From JAGXLC01 sp964585385 (GTDB lineage: Bacteria; Bacteroidota; Bacteroidia; Bacteroidales; UBA12077), in NCBI GenBank assembly GCA_964585385.1, contig CAZPDP010000005.1, positions 59,122 to 123,121 on the forward strand: a DNA stretch of 64,000 bases. The letters are read 5' to 3'. The notes under the pieces are model-generated. The model was not told the origin of the DNA, made no database searches, and saw only the letters and a list, made by a program, of their open reading frames with translations. Position numbers and translations under genes: made by a program. This document shows, piece after piece, positions 7,071-16,342 of the stretch. Position 1 is the first letter of the stretch. Each line of letters opens with the position of its first letter.

Positions 7071-9179
7071 ATGAGTACGGATTTAAGATATACACGGAAT
7101 ATAGGGATAATGGCGCATATTGATGCCGGTAAAACAACAACTACCGAGCGAGTTCTTTATTATACCGGTATCACTCATAAGATTGGTGAAGTTCATGAAG
7201 GAGATGCGCAGATGGATTGGATGGTTCAGGAACAGGAGAGAGGTATTACCATTACTTCTGCTGCAACAACCTGTTTCTGGAAATACAACAATGATGAATA
7301 CAAAATTAATATTATAGATACTCCAGGACACGTGGATTTTACAGTAGAAGTTGAAAGATCTTTGCGTGTTTTGGATGGCGCTATTGCAGTTTTTTGTGCT
7401 GTCGGAGGTGTTGAGCCTCAATCAGAAACTGTATGGCATCAGGCTGACAAATACGGCGTGCCTAAAATGGCTTTCGTAAATAAGATGGACCGCATAGGTG
7501 CCGATTATTACTCTGTAGTTAGTCAAATTAAAGATAAACTTAATGCAAACCCTGTGCCCTTGCAGATTCCCATAGGTTCTGCAGATACATTTAAAGGTGT
7601 TGTAGACTTAATTGAAAATAAAGCCGTAGTTTGGGTAGACGATGAGACATTAGGAACAAATTACGAATATCAAGAAATACCTGAGGAGTTAAAAGAAGAA
7701 GCAGCAAAGTACAGAGGACAGCTAATAGAATCTGTTGCAGAATATGACGATGCCTTACTGGAAAAGTATTTTGAAAACCCGGATTCTATTACAAGAGATG
7801 ACATGGTTGATGCTATTCGAAGGGCTACCATCGATATGACAATTGTACCAGTTCTTTGTGGTTCAGCCTTTAAAAATAAAGGTGTACAGAAACTGCTGGA
7901 CTCAATCATTGCCTTCTTGCCCAGTCCTATAGACATAAGCGCAATTGAAGGAAAGCATCCAAGAACCGGGGAAAAAGTAACCCGAAAACCGGATTCTACT
8001 GAACCTACTTCAGCGTTGGTTTTCAAAATTGCAACCGACCCGTTTGTTGGTCGCCTTGCTTTCATGAGAGTTTATTCCGGTAAAGTTACCTCCAAATCTA
8101 CTTTGTTTAATCCAAGAACAGATAAAAAGGAGAGAGTTAACAGACTCTACCAAATGCATGCCAATAAACAAAATCCCAAAGAGGAAATTACAGCAGGGGA
8201 TATATGCGCAGCTGTTGGATTTAAAGACCTGAGAACGGGTGATACTCTGTGCGATTCAAACAAACCAGTTTTACTGGAATCTATTGAATTCCCTGAGCCT
8301 GTTATTGGTGTTGCTGTTGAACCTAAAACTCAGAAAGATTACGACAAATTAAATATTGCACTGGGCAAACTTGCAGAAGAGGATCCCACCTTTACTGTTA
8401 AAACCGATGATGATTCCGGTCAAACTGTTATTAATGGCATGGGTGAACTTCATCTTGAGGTGATTTTAGATCGACTTAAGCGTGAATTTAAAGTGGATGC
8501 CAACCAAGGTGCACCCCAGGTTAATTATAAGGAAGCATTTACTGTTGAAGTTGAACATAATGAGGTGTTCAAAAAACAAACCGGTGGCCGCGGTAAGTTT
8601 GCCGAAATTAATGTTAAGATCGGTCCTGCCGATGAAGATTACAAGGGCTTACAATTCATCAATAAAGTTAAAGGCGGTAATATTCCAAAAGAGTTTATTC
8701 CATCTGTTGAAAAAGGATTTAAAAATGCCATGTTTAATGGTGTCCTGGCAGGTTACCCTGTAGATAGTCTGAAAGTTGAACTATATGATGGTTCATACCA
8801 TGAAGTGGATTCCGATCAATTGTCATTTGAAACTGTTGCTAAGATTGCCTTCAGAAATGCAGGTGTGAAAGCTAAACCTGTTTTGCTTGAGCCAGTTATG
8901 TCTGCAGAAGTAGTTACCCCTGAAGAATATATGGGCGATGTAATCGCTGACTTTAATAAACGACGGGGTAATGTCGAAGGAATGGAAAACAAAGGAAGTG
9001 CAAAGGTTATTAAAGCAAAAGTACCTTTGGCAGAGAAATTTGGTTATGTAACCGTATTAAGAACTATCACTTCAGGACGTGCAACTTCTTCAATGGAGTT
9101 CTCACATTATGCTGAAGTGCCCAAGGATATAGCAAAAGAAATTATTGAAAAAGCAAAGGGTAAAATTGAGTTAGTATAA
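7071..9179 (+). CDS. fusA: Elongation factor G
   Basis: 702 residues, the usual size for a translocase GTPase. G motifs are visible: AHIDAGKTTTTERVLYY (G1, residues ~15-31), RGITITSAA (G2), DTPGHVDF (G3), NKMDR (G4) and GSAFKNKG (G5); domains II-V follow, with GMGELHLEV in domain III and GYPVDSLKVELYDGSYHEVDS in domain IV. No tuf gene follows: rpsJ begins 12 bases later, an arrangement known in Bacteroidota. I see no change in the switch regions. Confidence 0.98.
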   Translation: MSTDLRYTRNIGIMAHIDAGKTTTTERVLYYTGITHKIGEVHEGDAQMDWMVQEQERGITITSAATTCFWKYNNDEYKINIIDTPGHVDFTVEVERSLRVLDGAIAVFCAVGGVEPQSETVWHQADKYGVPKMAFVNKMDRIGADYYSVVSQIKDKLNANPVPLQIPIGSADTFKGVVDLIENKAVVWVDDETLGTNYEYQEIPEELKEEAAKYRGQLIESVAEYDDALLEKYFENPDSITRDDMVDAIRRATIDMTIVPVLCGSAFKNKGVQKLLDSIIAFLPSPIDISAIEGKHPRTGEKVTRKPDSTEPTSALVFKIATDPFVGRLAFMRVYSGKVTSKSTLFNPRTDKKERVNRLYQMHANKQNPKEEITAGDICAAVGFKDLRTGDTLCDSNKPVLLESIEFPEPVIGVAVEPKTQKDYDKLNIALGKLAEEDPTFTVKTDDDSGQTVINGMGELHLEVILDRLKREFKVDANQGAPQVNYKEAFTVEVEHNEVFKKQTGGRGKFAEINVKIGPADEDYKGLQFINKVKGGNIPKEFIPSVEKGFKNAMFNGVLAGYPVDSLKVELYDGSYHEVDSDQLSFETVAKIAFRNAGVKAKPVLLEPVMSAEVVTPEEYMGDVIADFNKRRGNVEGMENKGSAKVIKAKVPLAEKFGYVTVLRTITSGRATSSMEFSHYAEVPKDIAKEIIEKAKGKIELV

Positions 9180-9191
9180 ATACTATTAATA

Positions 9192-9497
9192 ATGAGTCAG
9201 AAAATCAGAATAAAATTAAAGTCCTACGACCACAATCTGGTGGACAAAAGCGCTGAGAAGATTGTAAAGACTGTTAAATCTACAGGCGCGGTGGTAAGCG
9301 GACCTATTCCGTTACCTACTAAAAAGCGCATTTTTACGGTTAATCGAGCCACCTTTGTGAATAAGAAAGCCAGAGAACAATTCCAGCTGAGCTCATTCAA
9401 AAGATTAATGGATATCTACAGTACGACACCAAAAACCATTGATTCTTTGATGAAATTGGAATTGCCAAGTGGTGTAGAGGTTGAAATTAAAGTTTAA
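9192..9497 (+). CDS. rpsJ: 30S ribosomal protein S10
   Basis: 101 residues. Start MSQKIRIKLKSYDHNLVDKS and the segment IPLPTKKRIFTVNR are diagnostic. Besides its place in the 30S head, S10 (NusE) pairs with NusB in antitermination. First gene of the S10 portion; 18 bases before rplC. Confidence 0.98.
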   Translation: MSQKIRIKLKSYDHNLVDKSAEKIVKTVKSTGAVVSGPIPLPTKKRIFTVNRATFVNKKAREQFQLSSFKRLMDIYSTTPKTIDSLMKLELPSGVEVEIKV

Positions 9498-9515
9498 TAA
9501 CTAAAGTCACACAAA

Positions 9516-10133
9516 ATGGCCGGATTAATAGGAAAGAAAATTGGAATGACTTCTGTATTTGGTGCCAATGGTGAAAACATACCATGCACTGTAATTGAGG
9601 CGGGACCATGTGTTGTTACTCAGGTAAAGACTGAGGAAAGAGATGGATATTCTGCCTTACAACTCGCTTACGATGACAAAAAGGAAAAGAGTACATCAAA
9701 ACCTTTATTAGGTCATTTTAAGAAAGCCAAAACAGCTCCTAAACGAATGATGGCTGAATTAGGAGGGTTCGAAAAGGAATATAAATTAGGAGATACAATA
9801 ACCGTAGATCTTTTTCATGATGATACCTGGCTTGATATATCCGGTATTACAAAAGGAAAAGGATTTCAGGGTGTTGTGAAAAGATACGGATTTGGTGGGG
9901 TTGGAGGCCAAACACATGGACAGGCCGATCAAGAGCGAGCGCCCGGTTCTGTTGGTGCATCGTCTGATCCTTCCCGGGTTTTCAAGGGAATGAGAATGGC
10001 AGGCCGAACCGGAGGTAAAAGGGTTAAAGTTATTAACCTGCGTATTGTAAAGATAATACCTGAAAAGAATTTATTATTGGTTAAAGGTTCTGCACCAGGT
10101 CATAAAGGTTCATATTTAATTATAGAAAAGTAA
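9516..10133 (+). CDS. rplC: 50S ribosomal protein L3
   Basis: 205 residues. Early-assembly 23S rRNA binder whose central extension reaches toward the peptidyl transferase centre. MAGLIGKKIGMTSVF at the start and GGQTHGQADQERAPGSVGAS in the extension identify it; the glutamine in the GQ-rich loop is the position methylated in E. coli L3. The stop overlaps the rplD start by one base (TAATG). Confidence 0.98.
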   Translation: MAGLIGKKIGMTSVFGANGENIPCTVIEAGPCVVTQVKTEERDGYSALQLAYDDKKEKSTSKPLLGHFKKAKTAPKRMMAELGGFEKEYKLGDTITVDLFHDDTWLDISGITKGKGFQGVVKRYGFGGVGGQTHGQADQERAPGSVGASSDPSRVFKGMRMAGRTGGKRVKVINLRIVKIIPEKNLLLVKGSAPGHKGSYLIIEK

Positions 10134-10762
10134 TGGAATTACCAGTTTTAAATAAAGCAGGAGAAGATACCGGAAAGAAAGCTCAACTTAACGATAGCAT
10201 CTTTGCTATAGAGCCTAATGATCATGCCATTTATCTGGATGTAAAACAATTTATGGCTAACAACAGACAAGGTACTCATAAAAGCAAAGAGCGTAACGAA
10301 ATAACCGGTAGTACAAAGAAAATCAAAAGGCAAAAAGGTACGGGAACAGCAAGAGCGGGCGATATTAAGTCACCTATTTTCCGTGGTGGGGGTCGAACTT
10401 TTGGGCCCAGACCCAGAGATTACAGATTCAAATTGAATCGAAAACTAAAAAAACTGGCCCGACGATCAGCTCTTTCATATAAAGTGAAAGATAACGCCCT
10501 CAAAGTAGTGGAGAATTTCAATCTTGATGAAATCAAAACGAAGAGTTTTGCCGAAATTCGAAGCAAATTAGATGAAAATAATAAGAACCTCTTATTGGTT
10601 TTAGAACAACACGACAGAAATATTTTTCTATCATCGCGAAATATTCCTAATGTAAAAGTAATGCCAGTTGATGAGCTGAATACTTATGAAATAATGAAAG
10701 CGAATACAGTTGTTTTCTTTGAAGGTTCTTTAAAAACATTGGAAAAACATTTAAGTGCTTAA
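10133..10762 (+). CDS. rplD: 50S ribosomal protein L4
   Basis: 209 residues. L4 lines the exit tunnel; its loop is visible as RQKGTGTARAGD followed by PIFRGGGRTFGPRPRDY. In enterobacteria L4 also represses the S10 operon, but no leader of that type is apparent between rpsJ and its upstream gene. Start overlaps rplC by one base. Confidence 0.98.
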   Translation: MELPVLNKAGEDTGKKAQLNDSIFAIEPNDHAIYLDVKQFMANNRQGTHKSKERNEITGSTKKIKRQKGTGTARAGDIKSPIFRGGGRTFGPRPRDYRFKLNRKLKKLARRSALSYKVKDNALKVVENFNLDEIKTKSFAEIRSKLDENNKNLLLVLEQHDRNIFLSSRNIPNVKVMPVDELNTYEIMKANTVVFFEGSLKTLEKHLSA

Positions 10763-10765
10763 GAT

Positions 10766-11068
10766 ATGGCTGAAATAAAAGATATATTAAAAAAGCCGAT
10801 AATTACTGAAAAGTTGACTGAACAGGGAGAAACCCTGAATAAATACGGTTTTATTGTAGATAGAAAGGCAAACAAATTGCAGATTAGAAATGCTATCGAA
10901 GAAATGTACGGAGTAACCGTTGAATCAGTCAATACTATGAATTATCGTGGAAAAGAGCGAATGAGGTATACTAAAGCCGGTATTATCCGAGGAAAAGAGA
11001 ATGACTATAAAAGAGCTATAGTTACTTTATCAGAAGGTGATACTATTGATTTTTACAGCAATATATAG
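10766..11068 (+). CDS. rplW: 50S ribosomal protein L23
   Basis: 100 residues. Sits at the tunnel exit and docks trigger factor and SRP. ILKKPIITEKLTEQ and the NKLQIRNAIEEMYGVTVESVNTMN segment are characteristic. Three bases after rplD. Confidence 0.98.
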   Translation: MAEIKDILKKPIITEKLTEQGETLNKYGFIVDRKANKLQIRNAIEEMYGVTVESVNTMNYRGKERMRYTKAGIIRGKENDYKRAIVTLSEGDTIDFYSNI

Positions 11069-11080
11069 GAAATATAAGTT

Positions 11081-11914
11081 ATGGCAGTAAGAAAGTTAAA
11101 ACCAGTAACACCGGGACAAAGACATAAATTAATCAGTGCATTCGATACTGTTACTAAATCGGAGCCAGAAAAGTCTTTGTTGCAACCCATAAAACATACA
11201 GGTGGACGAAATAACGCCGGAAGAATGACTATCAGGTATCGGGGCGGTGGTCACAAAAGACGATATCGTATTATTGATTTTAACAGGGATAAGGAAGGCA
11301 TGAAAGCTAAGGTGAAATCAATTGAATACGATCCGAACCGATCAGCTAGAATTGCACTGGTAGTATATGAAGATGGTGAAAAGAGATATATTCTTGCACC
11401 TAATGGTTTGAAAATTGGACAGGTTATTGAATCAGGAAAGAATGTGGCTCCAGAAATTGGTAATGCATTATATTTATCTGATATACCCTTAGGAACAATT
11501 ATCCACAATATCGAATTGCGTCCCGGAAGAGGCGGCGTAATGGCTCGAAGCGCCGGCACATATGCCCAATTAACCTCCCGTGAAGGAAAATACGCTAATG
11601 TTAAGCTTCCTTCAGGTGAAACAAGAATGGTACTTACAACCTGTAAAGCCACAATTGGGACGGTTTCAAATTCTGATCACATTATCCTTTCATCCGGTAA
11701 AGCCGGAAGAGCAAGATGGCTTGGAAGACGACCACGAGTGCGCGGCGTTGCTATGAACCCAATAGATCACCCGATGGGTGGTGGAGAAGGTAGAGCTTCA
11801 GGTGGCATTCCTCGTTCAAGAACCGGTATGCCTGCTAAAGGTTACAAAACAAGACAGCCCAAGAAGCAATCTAATAAATATATTGTAGAGAGAAGGAAAA
11901 AACGTAGAAAATAA
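11081..11914 (+). CDS. rplB: 50S ribosomal protein L2
   Basis: 277 residues, full length. Binds 23S rRNA domain IV near the peptidyl transferase centre. The C-terminal region RGVAMNPIDHPMGGGEGR includes the conserved histidine linked to peptidyl transfer; ELRPGRGGVMARSAGTYAQL is also typical. Confidence 0.98.
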   Translation: MAVRKLKPVTPGQRHKLISAFDTVTKSEPEKSLLQPIKHTGGRNNAGRMTIRYRGGGHKRRYRIIDFNRDKEGMKAKVKSIEYDPNRSARIALVVYEDGEKRYILAPNGLKIGQVIESGKNVAPEIGNALYLSDIPLGTIIHNIELRPGRGGVMARSAGTYAQLTSREGKYANVKLPSGETRMVLTTCKATIGTVSNSDHIILSSGKAGRARWLGRRPRVRGVAMNPIDHPMGGGEGRASGGIPRSRTGMPAKGYKTRQPKKQSNKYIVERRKKRRK

Positions 11915-11935
11915 ACGATTAACCAATTATCAATT

Positions 11936-12205
11936 ATGAGTCGTTCATTAAAAAAAGGACCTTTTGTAGAGTACAAGTTAGAGAAGAGAGTTATGGAATT
12001 GAATGAATCAGGAAAGAAAAAAGTACTTAAAACCTGGTCAAGACATTCCATGATTACTCCTGATTTTGTAGGTCATACTATAGCTGTACATAACGGGAAT
12101 AAGTTTATTCCGGTTTATATTACAGAAAATATGGTTGGACACAAGCTTGGCGAATTTGCTCCAACTCGACAATTTAAAGGTCATCCAACCAAAAAAGGTA
12201 AATAA
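11936..12205 (+). CDS. rpsS: 30S ribosomal protein S19
   Basis: 89 residues. MSRSLKKGPFVEYKLEKRV, TWSRHSMITPDFVGHTIAVHN and GHKLGEFAPTRQFKGH identify it; forms a complex with S13 in the 30S head. Confidence 0.98.
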   Translation: MSRSLKKGPFVEYKLEKRVMELNESGKKKVLKTWSRHSMITPDFVGHTIAVHNGNKFIPVYITENMVGHKLGEFAPTRQFKGHPTKKGK

Positions 12206-12228
12206 TTAATCTTGAAAAAATTTGAATA

Positions 12229-12717
12229 ATGGGTGCACGAAAACGTTTAAGAGCGGAAAAAATAAAAGAGGAAAAGAAAAAACAATATTTCGCAGTACTT
12301 AAGGGCTGCCCGATAGCTCCCAGGAAGATGAGACTGGTAGCAGATATGATAAAGGGACAAGAGGTTAATCAGGCACTCGATATGCTTAGATATAGCCCTA
12401 AAGCTGCATCCAATCATATGGAAAAATTACTGCTCTCTGCTATCTCTAATTGGCAAAATAAGAATGAAGGAGTTAGGATTGAAGATAGTCATTTGATTGT
12501 CAGCTCAGTTCGAGTTGATAACGCAAGAACACTTAAGAGAATTAGACCCGAAGCTATGGGACGCGCCCACCTCATCAGAAAGCGTTCAAATCATGTTACC
12601 CTCCATTTGGAGGATTTAAATGAAGCAAAAACTGCTGAGAAGGTGGATGCAAACCAGGCTAAAAATTCGGACAATAAGGAAGATAATAAAAACGATTCAA
12701 AATCAAACCAAGAATAG
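12229..12717 (+). CDS. rplV: 50S ribosomal protein L22 with acidic/Asn-rich C-terminal tail
   Basis: 162 residues, about 45 more than the typical 110-115. Core residues ~20-125 carry CPIAPRKMRLVADMIKGQEV, the tunnel loop around RPEAMGRAHLIRKRSNHVT and the final beta strand. The last ~35 residues are a low-complexity tail rich in Lys, Asp, Asn and Glu with no hydrophobic positions. Tails like this occur in Bacteroidota L22. The stop TAG abuts the ATG of rpsC directly, which suggests coupled translation. Confidence 0.97.
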   Translation: MGARKRLRAEKIKEEKKKQYFAVLKGCPIAPRKMRLVADMIKGQEVNQALDMLRYSPKAASNHMEKLLLSAISNWQNKNEGVRIEDSHLIVSSVRVDNARTLKRIRPEAMGRAHLIRKRSNHVTLHLEDLNEAKTAEKVDANQAKNSDNKEDNKNDSKSNQE

Positions 12718-13416
12718 ATGGGACAAAAAGTTAATCCAATAAGTAATCGATTAGGTATCATCAAAGGCTGGGAATCTAACTGGTATGGTGGTAAGGACTA
12801 TACGGACAAGCTTATAGAAGATGACAAGATTCGTAAATATTTGCGTGCACGACTGGCTAAAGCAAGCATTTCAAAAATTATAATTGAAAGAACGCTTAAA
12901 CTTATAACCATAACTATTCATACTGCCAGACCCGGAATCATTATTGGTAAAGGTGGGAAGGAAGTAGATAAGCTTAAAGAAGAATTGAAAAAGCTTACTA
13001 AGAAAGAGGTTCAAATTAACATTTACGAAGTAAAACGTCCCGAACTGGATGCTACTCTGGTTGCCAATGGAATAGCCAGGCAAATTGAAGGAATGATTTC
13101 TTACCGTAGGGCTATTAAAATGGCAATTGCATCGACTATGAGATTGGGAGCTGAAGGGATAAAAGTGCAGATTTCTGGTCGTATAGGTGGAGCAGAGATG
13201 GCAAGAACGGAAGTATATAAAGAAGGCCGTACACCGCTACATACATTCAGGGCTGATATCGACTATGCACTTGATGAAGCTCTTACAAAAGTAGGTCTTA
13301 TTGGTATTAAGGTTTGGATCTTTAAAGGTGAAATTTACGGTAAGGTGGACTTGACACCCGCTACCACAACATCTGGGAAAGGTTCCAAATCAAAAGGAAG
13401 AAGAAAAAGGAAATAG
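12718..13416 (+). CDS. rpsC: 30S ribosomal protein S3
   Basis: 232 residues. KH domain with PGIIIGKGGKEVDKLKEEL, followed by the C-terminal S3 domain (SGRIGGAEMARTE, HTFRADIDYA) and a basic tail. Lies at the mRNA entry channel. Begins immediately after the rplV stop codon. Confidence 0.98.
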   Translation: MGQKVNPISNRLGIIKGWESNWYGGKDYTDKLIEDDKIRKYLRARLAKASISKIIIERTLKLITITIHTARPGIIIGKGGKEVDKLKEELKKLTKKEVQINIYEVKRPELDATLVANGIARQIEGMISYRRAIKMAIASTMRLGAEGIKVQISGRIGGAEMARTEVYKEGRTPLHTFRADIDYALDEALTKVGLIGIKVWIFKGEIYGKVDLTPATTTSGKGSKSKGRRKRK

Positions 13417-13432
13417 TTAAAATTTTAGACTA

Positions 13433-13852
13433 ATGTTACAACCAAAGAAGACAAAGTTTAGAAGGTCGCAGAAAGGTAAAATGAAAGGCTTTTCCGTTAA
13501 GGGAAGTCAACTGGCTTTCGGATCTTTTGGTCTTAAAGCGATGCAGCAAACCTGGATAACCCAAAAGCAAATAGAAGCTGCGCGTCAGGCTATGACTCGT
13601 TACATGAAAAGAGAAGGTCAGATCTGGATACGGATTTTTCCAGATAAGCCAGTCACCAGTAAACCTGCTGAAGTTCGAATGGGTAAAGGTAAAGGGGATC
13701 CGGAAGGTTTCGTTGCACCTGTTAAACCTGGAAGAATCCTTATTGAAGCAGAAGGAATACCAAAACACGTAGCTCAGGAAGCACTTCGACTTGCTGCACA
13801 AAAGCTACCAATTAAGACCAAATTTATTGTTCGAAGAGATTATGTTGAATAA
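13433..13852 (+). CDS. rplP: 50S ribosomal protein L16
   Basis: 139 residues. MLQPKKTKFRRSQKGKMKG and the RMGKGKGDPEGFVAPVKPGR segment place it firmly. The arginine in RMGKGKG is the residue hydroxylated in some bacteria. Contacts tRNA in the A site. Confidence 0.98.
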   Translation: MLQPKKTKFRRSQKGKMKGFSVKGSQLAFGSFGLKAMQQTWITQKQIEAARQAMTRYMKREGQIWIRIFPDKPVTSKPAEVRMGKGKGDPEGFVAPVKPGRILIEAEGIPKHVAQEALRLAAQKLPIKTKFIVRRDYVE

Positions 13853-13868
13853 ACAATACTAAACTAAA

Positions 13869-14084
13869 ATGAAACCTTCTGAAATAAGAGAATTTACAAC
13901 AAAAGAGTTGCAAGAAAGATTGGAGAGTGAGCAAGCCAATTTATCCCAGCTAAGAATGAGCCACGCTGTTTCACCTCTGGATAATCCTAACAAAATTACA
14001 GAAGTGAAAAAAAATGTGGCCCGTATGAAGACAGAGCTGAATAAGCGTTTGAAAGAAGAAAAGCAAGAAACTGATAATAAATAA
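13869..14084 (+). CDS. rpmC: 50S ribosomal protein L29
   Basis: 71 residues, a two-helix hairpin at the tunnel exit. MKPSEIREFTTKELQERLES and NPNKITEVKKNVARMKTELN match the family; the final KEEKQETDNK is a short charged tail. Confidence 0.97.
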   Translation: MKPSEIREFTTKELQERLESEQANLSQLRMSHAVSPLDNPNKITEVKKNVARMKTELNKRLKEEKQETDNK

Positions 14085-14095
14085 CCATAGGTAAA

Positions 14096-14353
14096 ATGGA
14101 AAAACGGAATCTTAGGAAAGAGAAAGTAGGTATCGTTATTAGCAATAAAATGGAGAAATCTATCGTAGTCGAGGTGCGACGAAGAGTTCAGCATCCCAAA
14201 TACAGTAAATTTATCAACAGGAGATCTACTTTTGTTGCTCACGATGACAAAAACGATTGTAACGAAGGGGATACTGTTAAGATAATGGAAACTCGCCCGT
14301 TAAGCAAAAGAAAACGCTGGAGATTAGTTGAAATATTAGAAAGAGTTAAATAA
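14096..14353 (+). CDS. rpsQ: 30S ribosomal protein S17
   Basis: 85 residues. OB-fold 16S rRNA 5'-domain binder. RKEKVGIVISNKMEKSIVVE, HPKYSKFI and the C-terminal METRPLSKRKRWRLVEIL are typical. Confidence 0.98.
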   Translation: MEKRNLRKEKVGIVISNKMEKSIVVEVRRRVQHPKYSKFINRRSTFVAHDDKNDCNEGDTVKIMETRPLSKRKRWRLVEILERVK

Positions 14354-14359
14354 TAAACC

Positions 14360-14725
14360 ATGGTACAACAAGAAAGTAAACTAAATGTTGCTGATAACAG
14401 CGGCGCTAAGGAAGTGAAAGTTATCCGGGTTTTAGGGGGCAGTGGAAGAAGATATGCCTCTATAGGGGACAAAGTAGTCGTTAGCGTCCGTAGTGCGTTA
14501 CCCTCTTCTGAAGTAAAGAAAGGTACCGTAAGCAAGGCAGTAGTTGTTAGAACCAAAAAAGAAGTTCGCCGAAAAGATGGGTCATACATCCGATTCGACA
14601 ACAATGCATGTGTTTTAATAAATAATTTAGGAGAAATTCGTGGAACACGTATTTTTGGTCCTATACCACGTGAATTACGTGAAAAATATATGAAAATTAT
14701 CTCTTTAGCACCAGAAGTACTATAA
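14360..14725 (+). CDS. rplN: 50S ribosomal protein L14
   Basis: 121 residues. MVQQESKLNVADNSGAKEV, RKDGSYIRFDNNACVLIN and GTRIFGPIPRELR are diagnostic. Forms intersubunit bridges and is the docking site for the silencing factor RsfS. Confidence 0.98.
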   Translation: MVQQESKLNVADNSGAKEVKVIRVLGGSGRRYASIGDKVVVSVRSALPSSEVKKGTVSKAVVVRTKKEVRRKDGSYIRFDNNACVLINNLGEIRGTRIFGPIPRELREKYMKIISLAPEVL

Positions 14726-14737
14726 AAAATCGGATCA

Positions 14738-15067
14738 ATGCAAAAAAGAAGAAAATTACATATTAAGAAGGGCGACACAGTATACGTCAATACTGGTGAA
14801 TACAAAGGACAACAAGGACGGGTTCTCGAAGTTTACCCGGCAAAAGAAAAAGCCCTTGTTGAAGGAATCAACATCGTTTCCAAGCATACTAAACCCAATT
14901 CTGACAACCCTCAGGGGGGAATAATAAAAAAAGAAGCGCCTGTTCATGTTTCTAACTTATTGTTAGTGGACCCCGGAACAGGTGAACCAACAAGAATTGG
15001 AAGAAAACTTGATGACAACGGAAAATTAGTGCGTTACTCAAAAAAATCAGGGGAGGAGATTAAATAA
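14738..15067 (+). CDS. rplX: 50S ribosomal protein L24
   Basis: 109 residues with a KOW motif (KKGDTVYVNTGEYKGQQGRV). One of the assembly-initiating 50S proteins. The HVSNLLLVDPGTGEPTRIGR segment is conserved. The stop overlaps the rplE start by one base. Confidence 0.98.
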   Translation: MQKRRKLHIKKGDTVYVNTGEYKGQQGRVLEVYPAKEKALVEGINIVSKHTKPNSDNPQGGIIKKEAPVHVSNLLLVDPGTGEPTRIGRKLDDNGKLVRYSKKSGEEIK

Positions 15068-15624
15068 TGGATTATCAGCCAGTTCTACAAAAACGATATA
15101 AAGAAGAAATTGTCCCTGCACTGATGAAAGAGTTTAAGTACGATTCTATTATGCAGGTCCCCCGACTTGAAAAAATAGTTTTGAATCGTGGTGTAGGTGA
15201 AGCCGTCGCTGATAAGAAGCTAATTGAAACGGCTCAGGAAGAATTAACTCTTATAGCAGGACAACAAGCTATCAAAACATATTCAAAGAAAGCAATCTCG
15301 AATTTTAAACTGCGTGAAGATACACCGATTGGTGTTAAGGTAACTTTACGACGGGAGAGAATGTATGAATTTTTGGAGCGTTTAATAAGTGTAGCGCTGC
15401 CACGTGTTAAAGACTTTAACGGTGTGGAAAGTAAATTCGATGGCAGGGGAAATTACTCTCTCGGATTGGAAGAACAGATTATCTTCCCGGAAATTAATAT
15501 GGATAAAGTCCATAAGATTATCGGTTTAGAGGCTGTGTTTGTAACAAATGCACCAACAGATGAGGAGGGTTTTGCTTTATTACGTGAATTTGGTATGCCT
15601 TTTAAAAATCTTAAAAAGGAATAA
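15067..15624 (+). CDS. rplE: 50S ribosomal protein L5
   Basis: 185 residues. Part of the 5S rRNP. VPRLEKIVLNRGVGEAVADK, IKTYSKKAISNFKLREDTPI and FNGVESKFDGRGNYSLGLEE identify it. Confidence 0.98.
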   Translation: MDYQPVLQKRYKEEIVPALMKEFKYDSIMQVPRLEKIVLNRGVGEAVADKKLIETAQEELTLIAGQQAIKTYSKKAISNFKLREDTPIGVKVTLRRERMYEFLERLISVALPRVKDFNGVESKFDGRGNYSLGLEEQIIFPEINMDKVHKIIGLEAVFVTNAPTDEEGFALLREFGMPFKNLKKE

Positions 15625-15627
15625 GCT

Positions 15628-15897
15628 ATGTCTAAAGAATCAATGAAGGCCAGAGAGAGAAAGAGACAAAAAATGGTCGAGAAATACGAAAAGAAGAGAG
15701 CTAAACTGAAATCCGAAGGCGATTATGTAGGTTTAAGCCGTCTGCCCAGGAACTCAAGTCCTGTGAGATTACACAATCGATGTAATATTACTGGCCGCCC
15801 AAGAGGCTATATGAGACAATTTGGTGTTAGCCGAATAACATTCAGAGAGATGGCCTCAAAAGGTCTTATCCCTGGTGTAAAGAAAGCAAGTTGGTAA
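15628..15897 (+). CDS. rpsN: 30S ribosomal protein S14, zinc-less form
   Basis: 89 residues, the long form. The segment RLHNRCNITGRPRGYMRQFG holds a single cysteine where zinc-type S14 has two CxxC pairs, so this copy does not need zinc. The C-terminus SRITFREMASKGLIPGVKKASW is typical. Three bases after rplE. Confidence 0.98.
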   Translation: MSKESMKARERKRQKMVEKYEKKRAKLKSEGDYVGLSRLPRNSSPVRLHNRCNITGRPRGYMRQFGVSRITFREMASKGLIPGVKKASW

Positions 15898-15922
15898 TAA
15901 ATAATATAAAAGATTAGGAAGA

Positions 15923-16327
15923 ATGAACGTTACAGATCCTATTGCTGATTATTTGACAAGGTTAAGGAATGCTATGATGGCTGGCCATAAAGTTGTGGAA
16001 ATGCCCGCATCCAACCTTAGAAAAAATTTAACAAAAATTTTGTACGAACAAGGATACATTTTAAGCTATAAATTTGAGGATGAGGGGCATATCCAAGGAG
16101 TTGTCAAAATAGCCCTTAAGTATCATCCAAAAACCAATGAGCCTGCAATTCGTTCGCTGCAGCGAGTGAGTAAACCAGGGTTGAGAAAATATGTGGATAC
16201 TGATAATATACCCAGAGTTCTCAATGGACTGGGAATTGCCGTTCTTTCCACCTCTAAAGGTCTTGTAACTGATAAAGAGGCTAGAAAGTTAAATGTTGGT
16301 GGCGAAGTTTTATGTTATATACATTAA
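15923..16327 (+). CDS. rpsH: 30S ribosomal protein S8
   Basis: 134 residues. DPIADYLTRLRNAMMAGH, SKPGLRKYVDTDNIPRVLNG and LSTSKGLVTDKEARK match. In E. coli S8 is the repressor of the spc operon by binding an RNA structure near rplX/rplE; whether that site exists here cannot be judged by eye. Confidence 0.98.
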   Translation: MNVTDPIADYLTRLRNAMMAGHKVVEMPASNLRKNLTKILYEQGYILSYKFEDEGHIQGVVKIALKYHPKTNEPAIRSLQRVSKPGLRKYVDTDNIPRVLNGLGIAVLSTSKGLVTDKEARKLNVGGEVLCYIH

Positions 16328-16342
16328 AAAGGAGGAATTTAG

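Noticed and set aside
7670..8065. 131-codon minus-strand frame opposite fusA
   Set aside because: Shadow; no motif and no promoter.
11251..11652. 133-codon minus-strand frame opposite rplB
   Set aside because: Shadow of a highly conserved gene.
14239..14805. 188-codon open frame on the minus strand across rpsQ-rplN-rplX
   Set aside because: It lies wholly opposite three firmly identified ribosomal protein genes and has no recognisable motif; it is a shadow frame.
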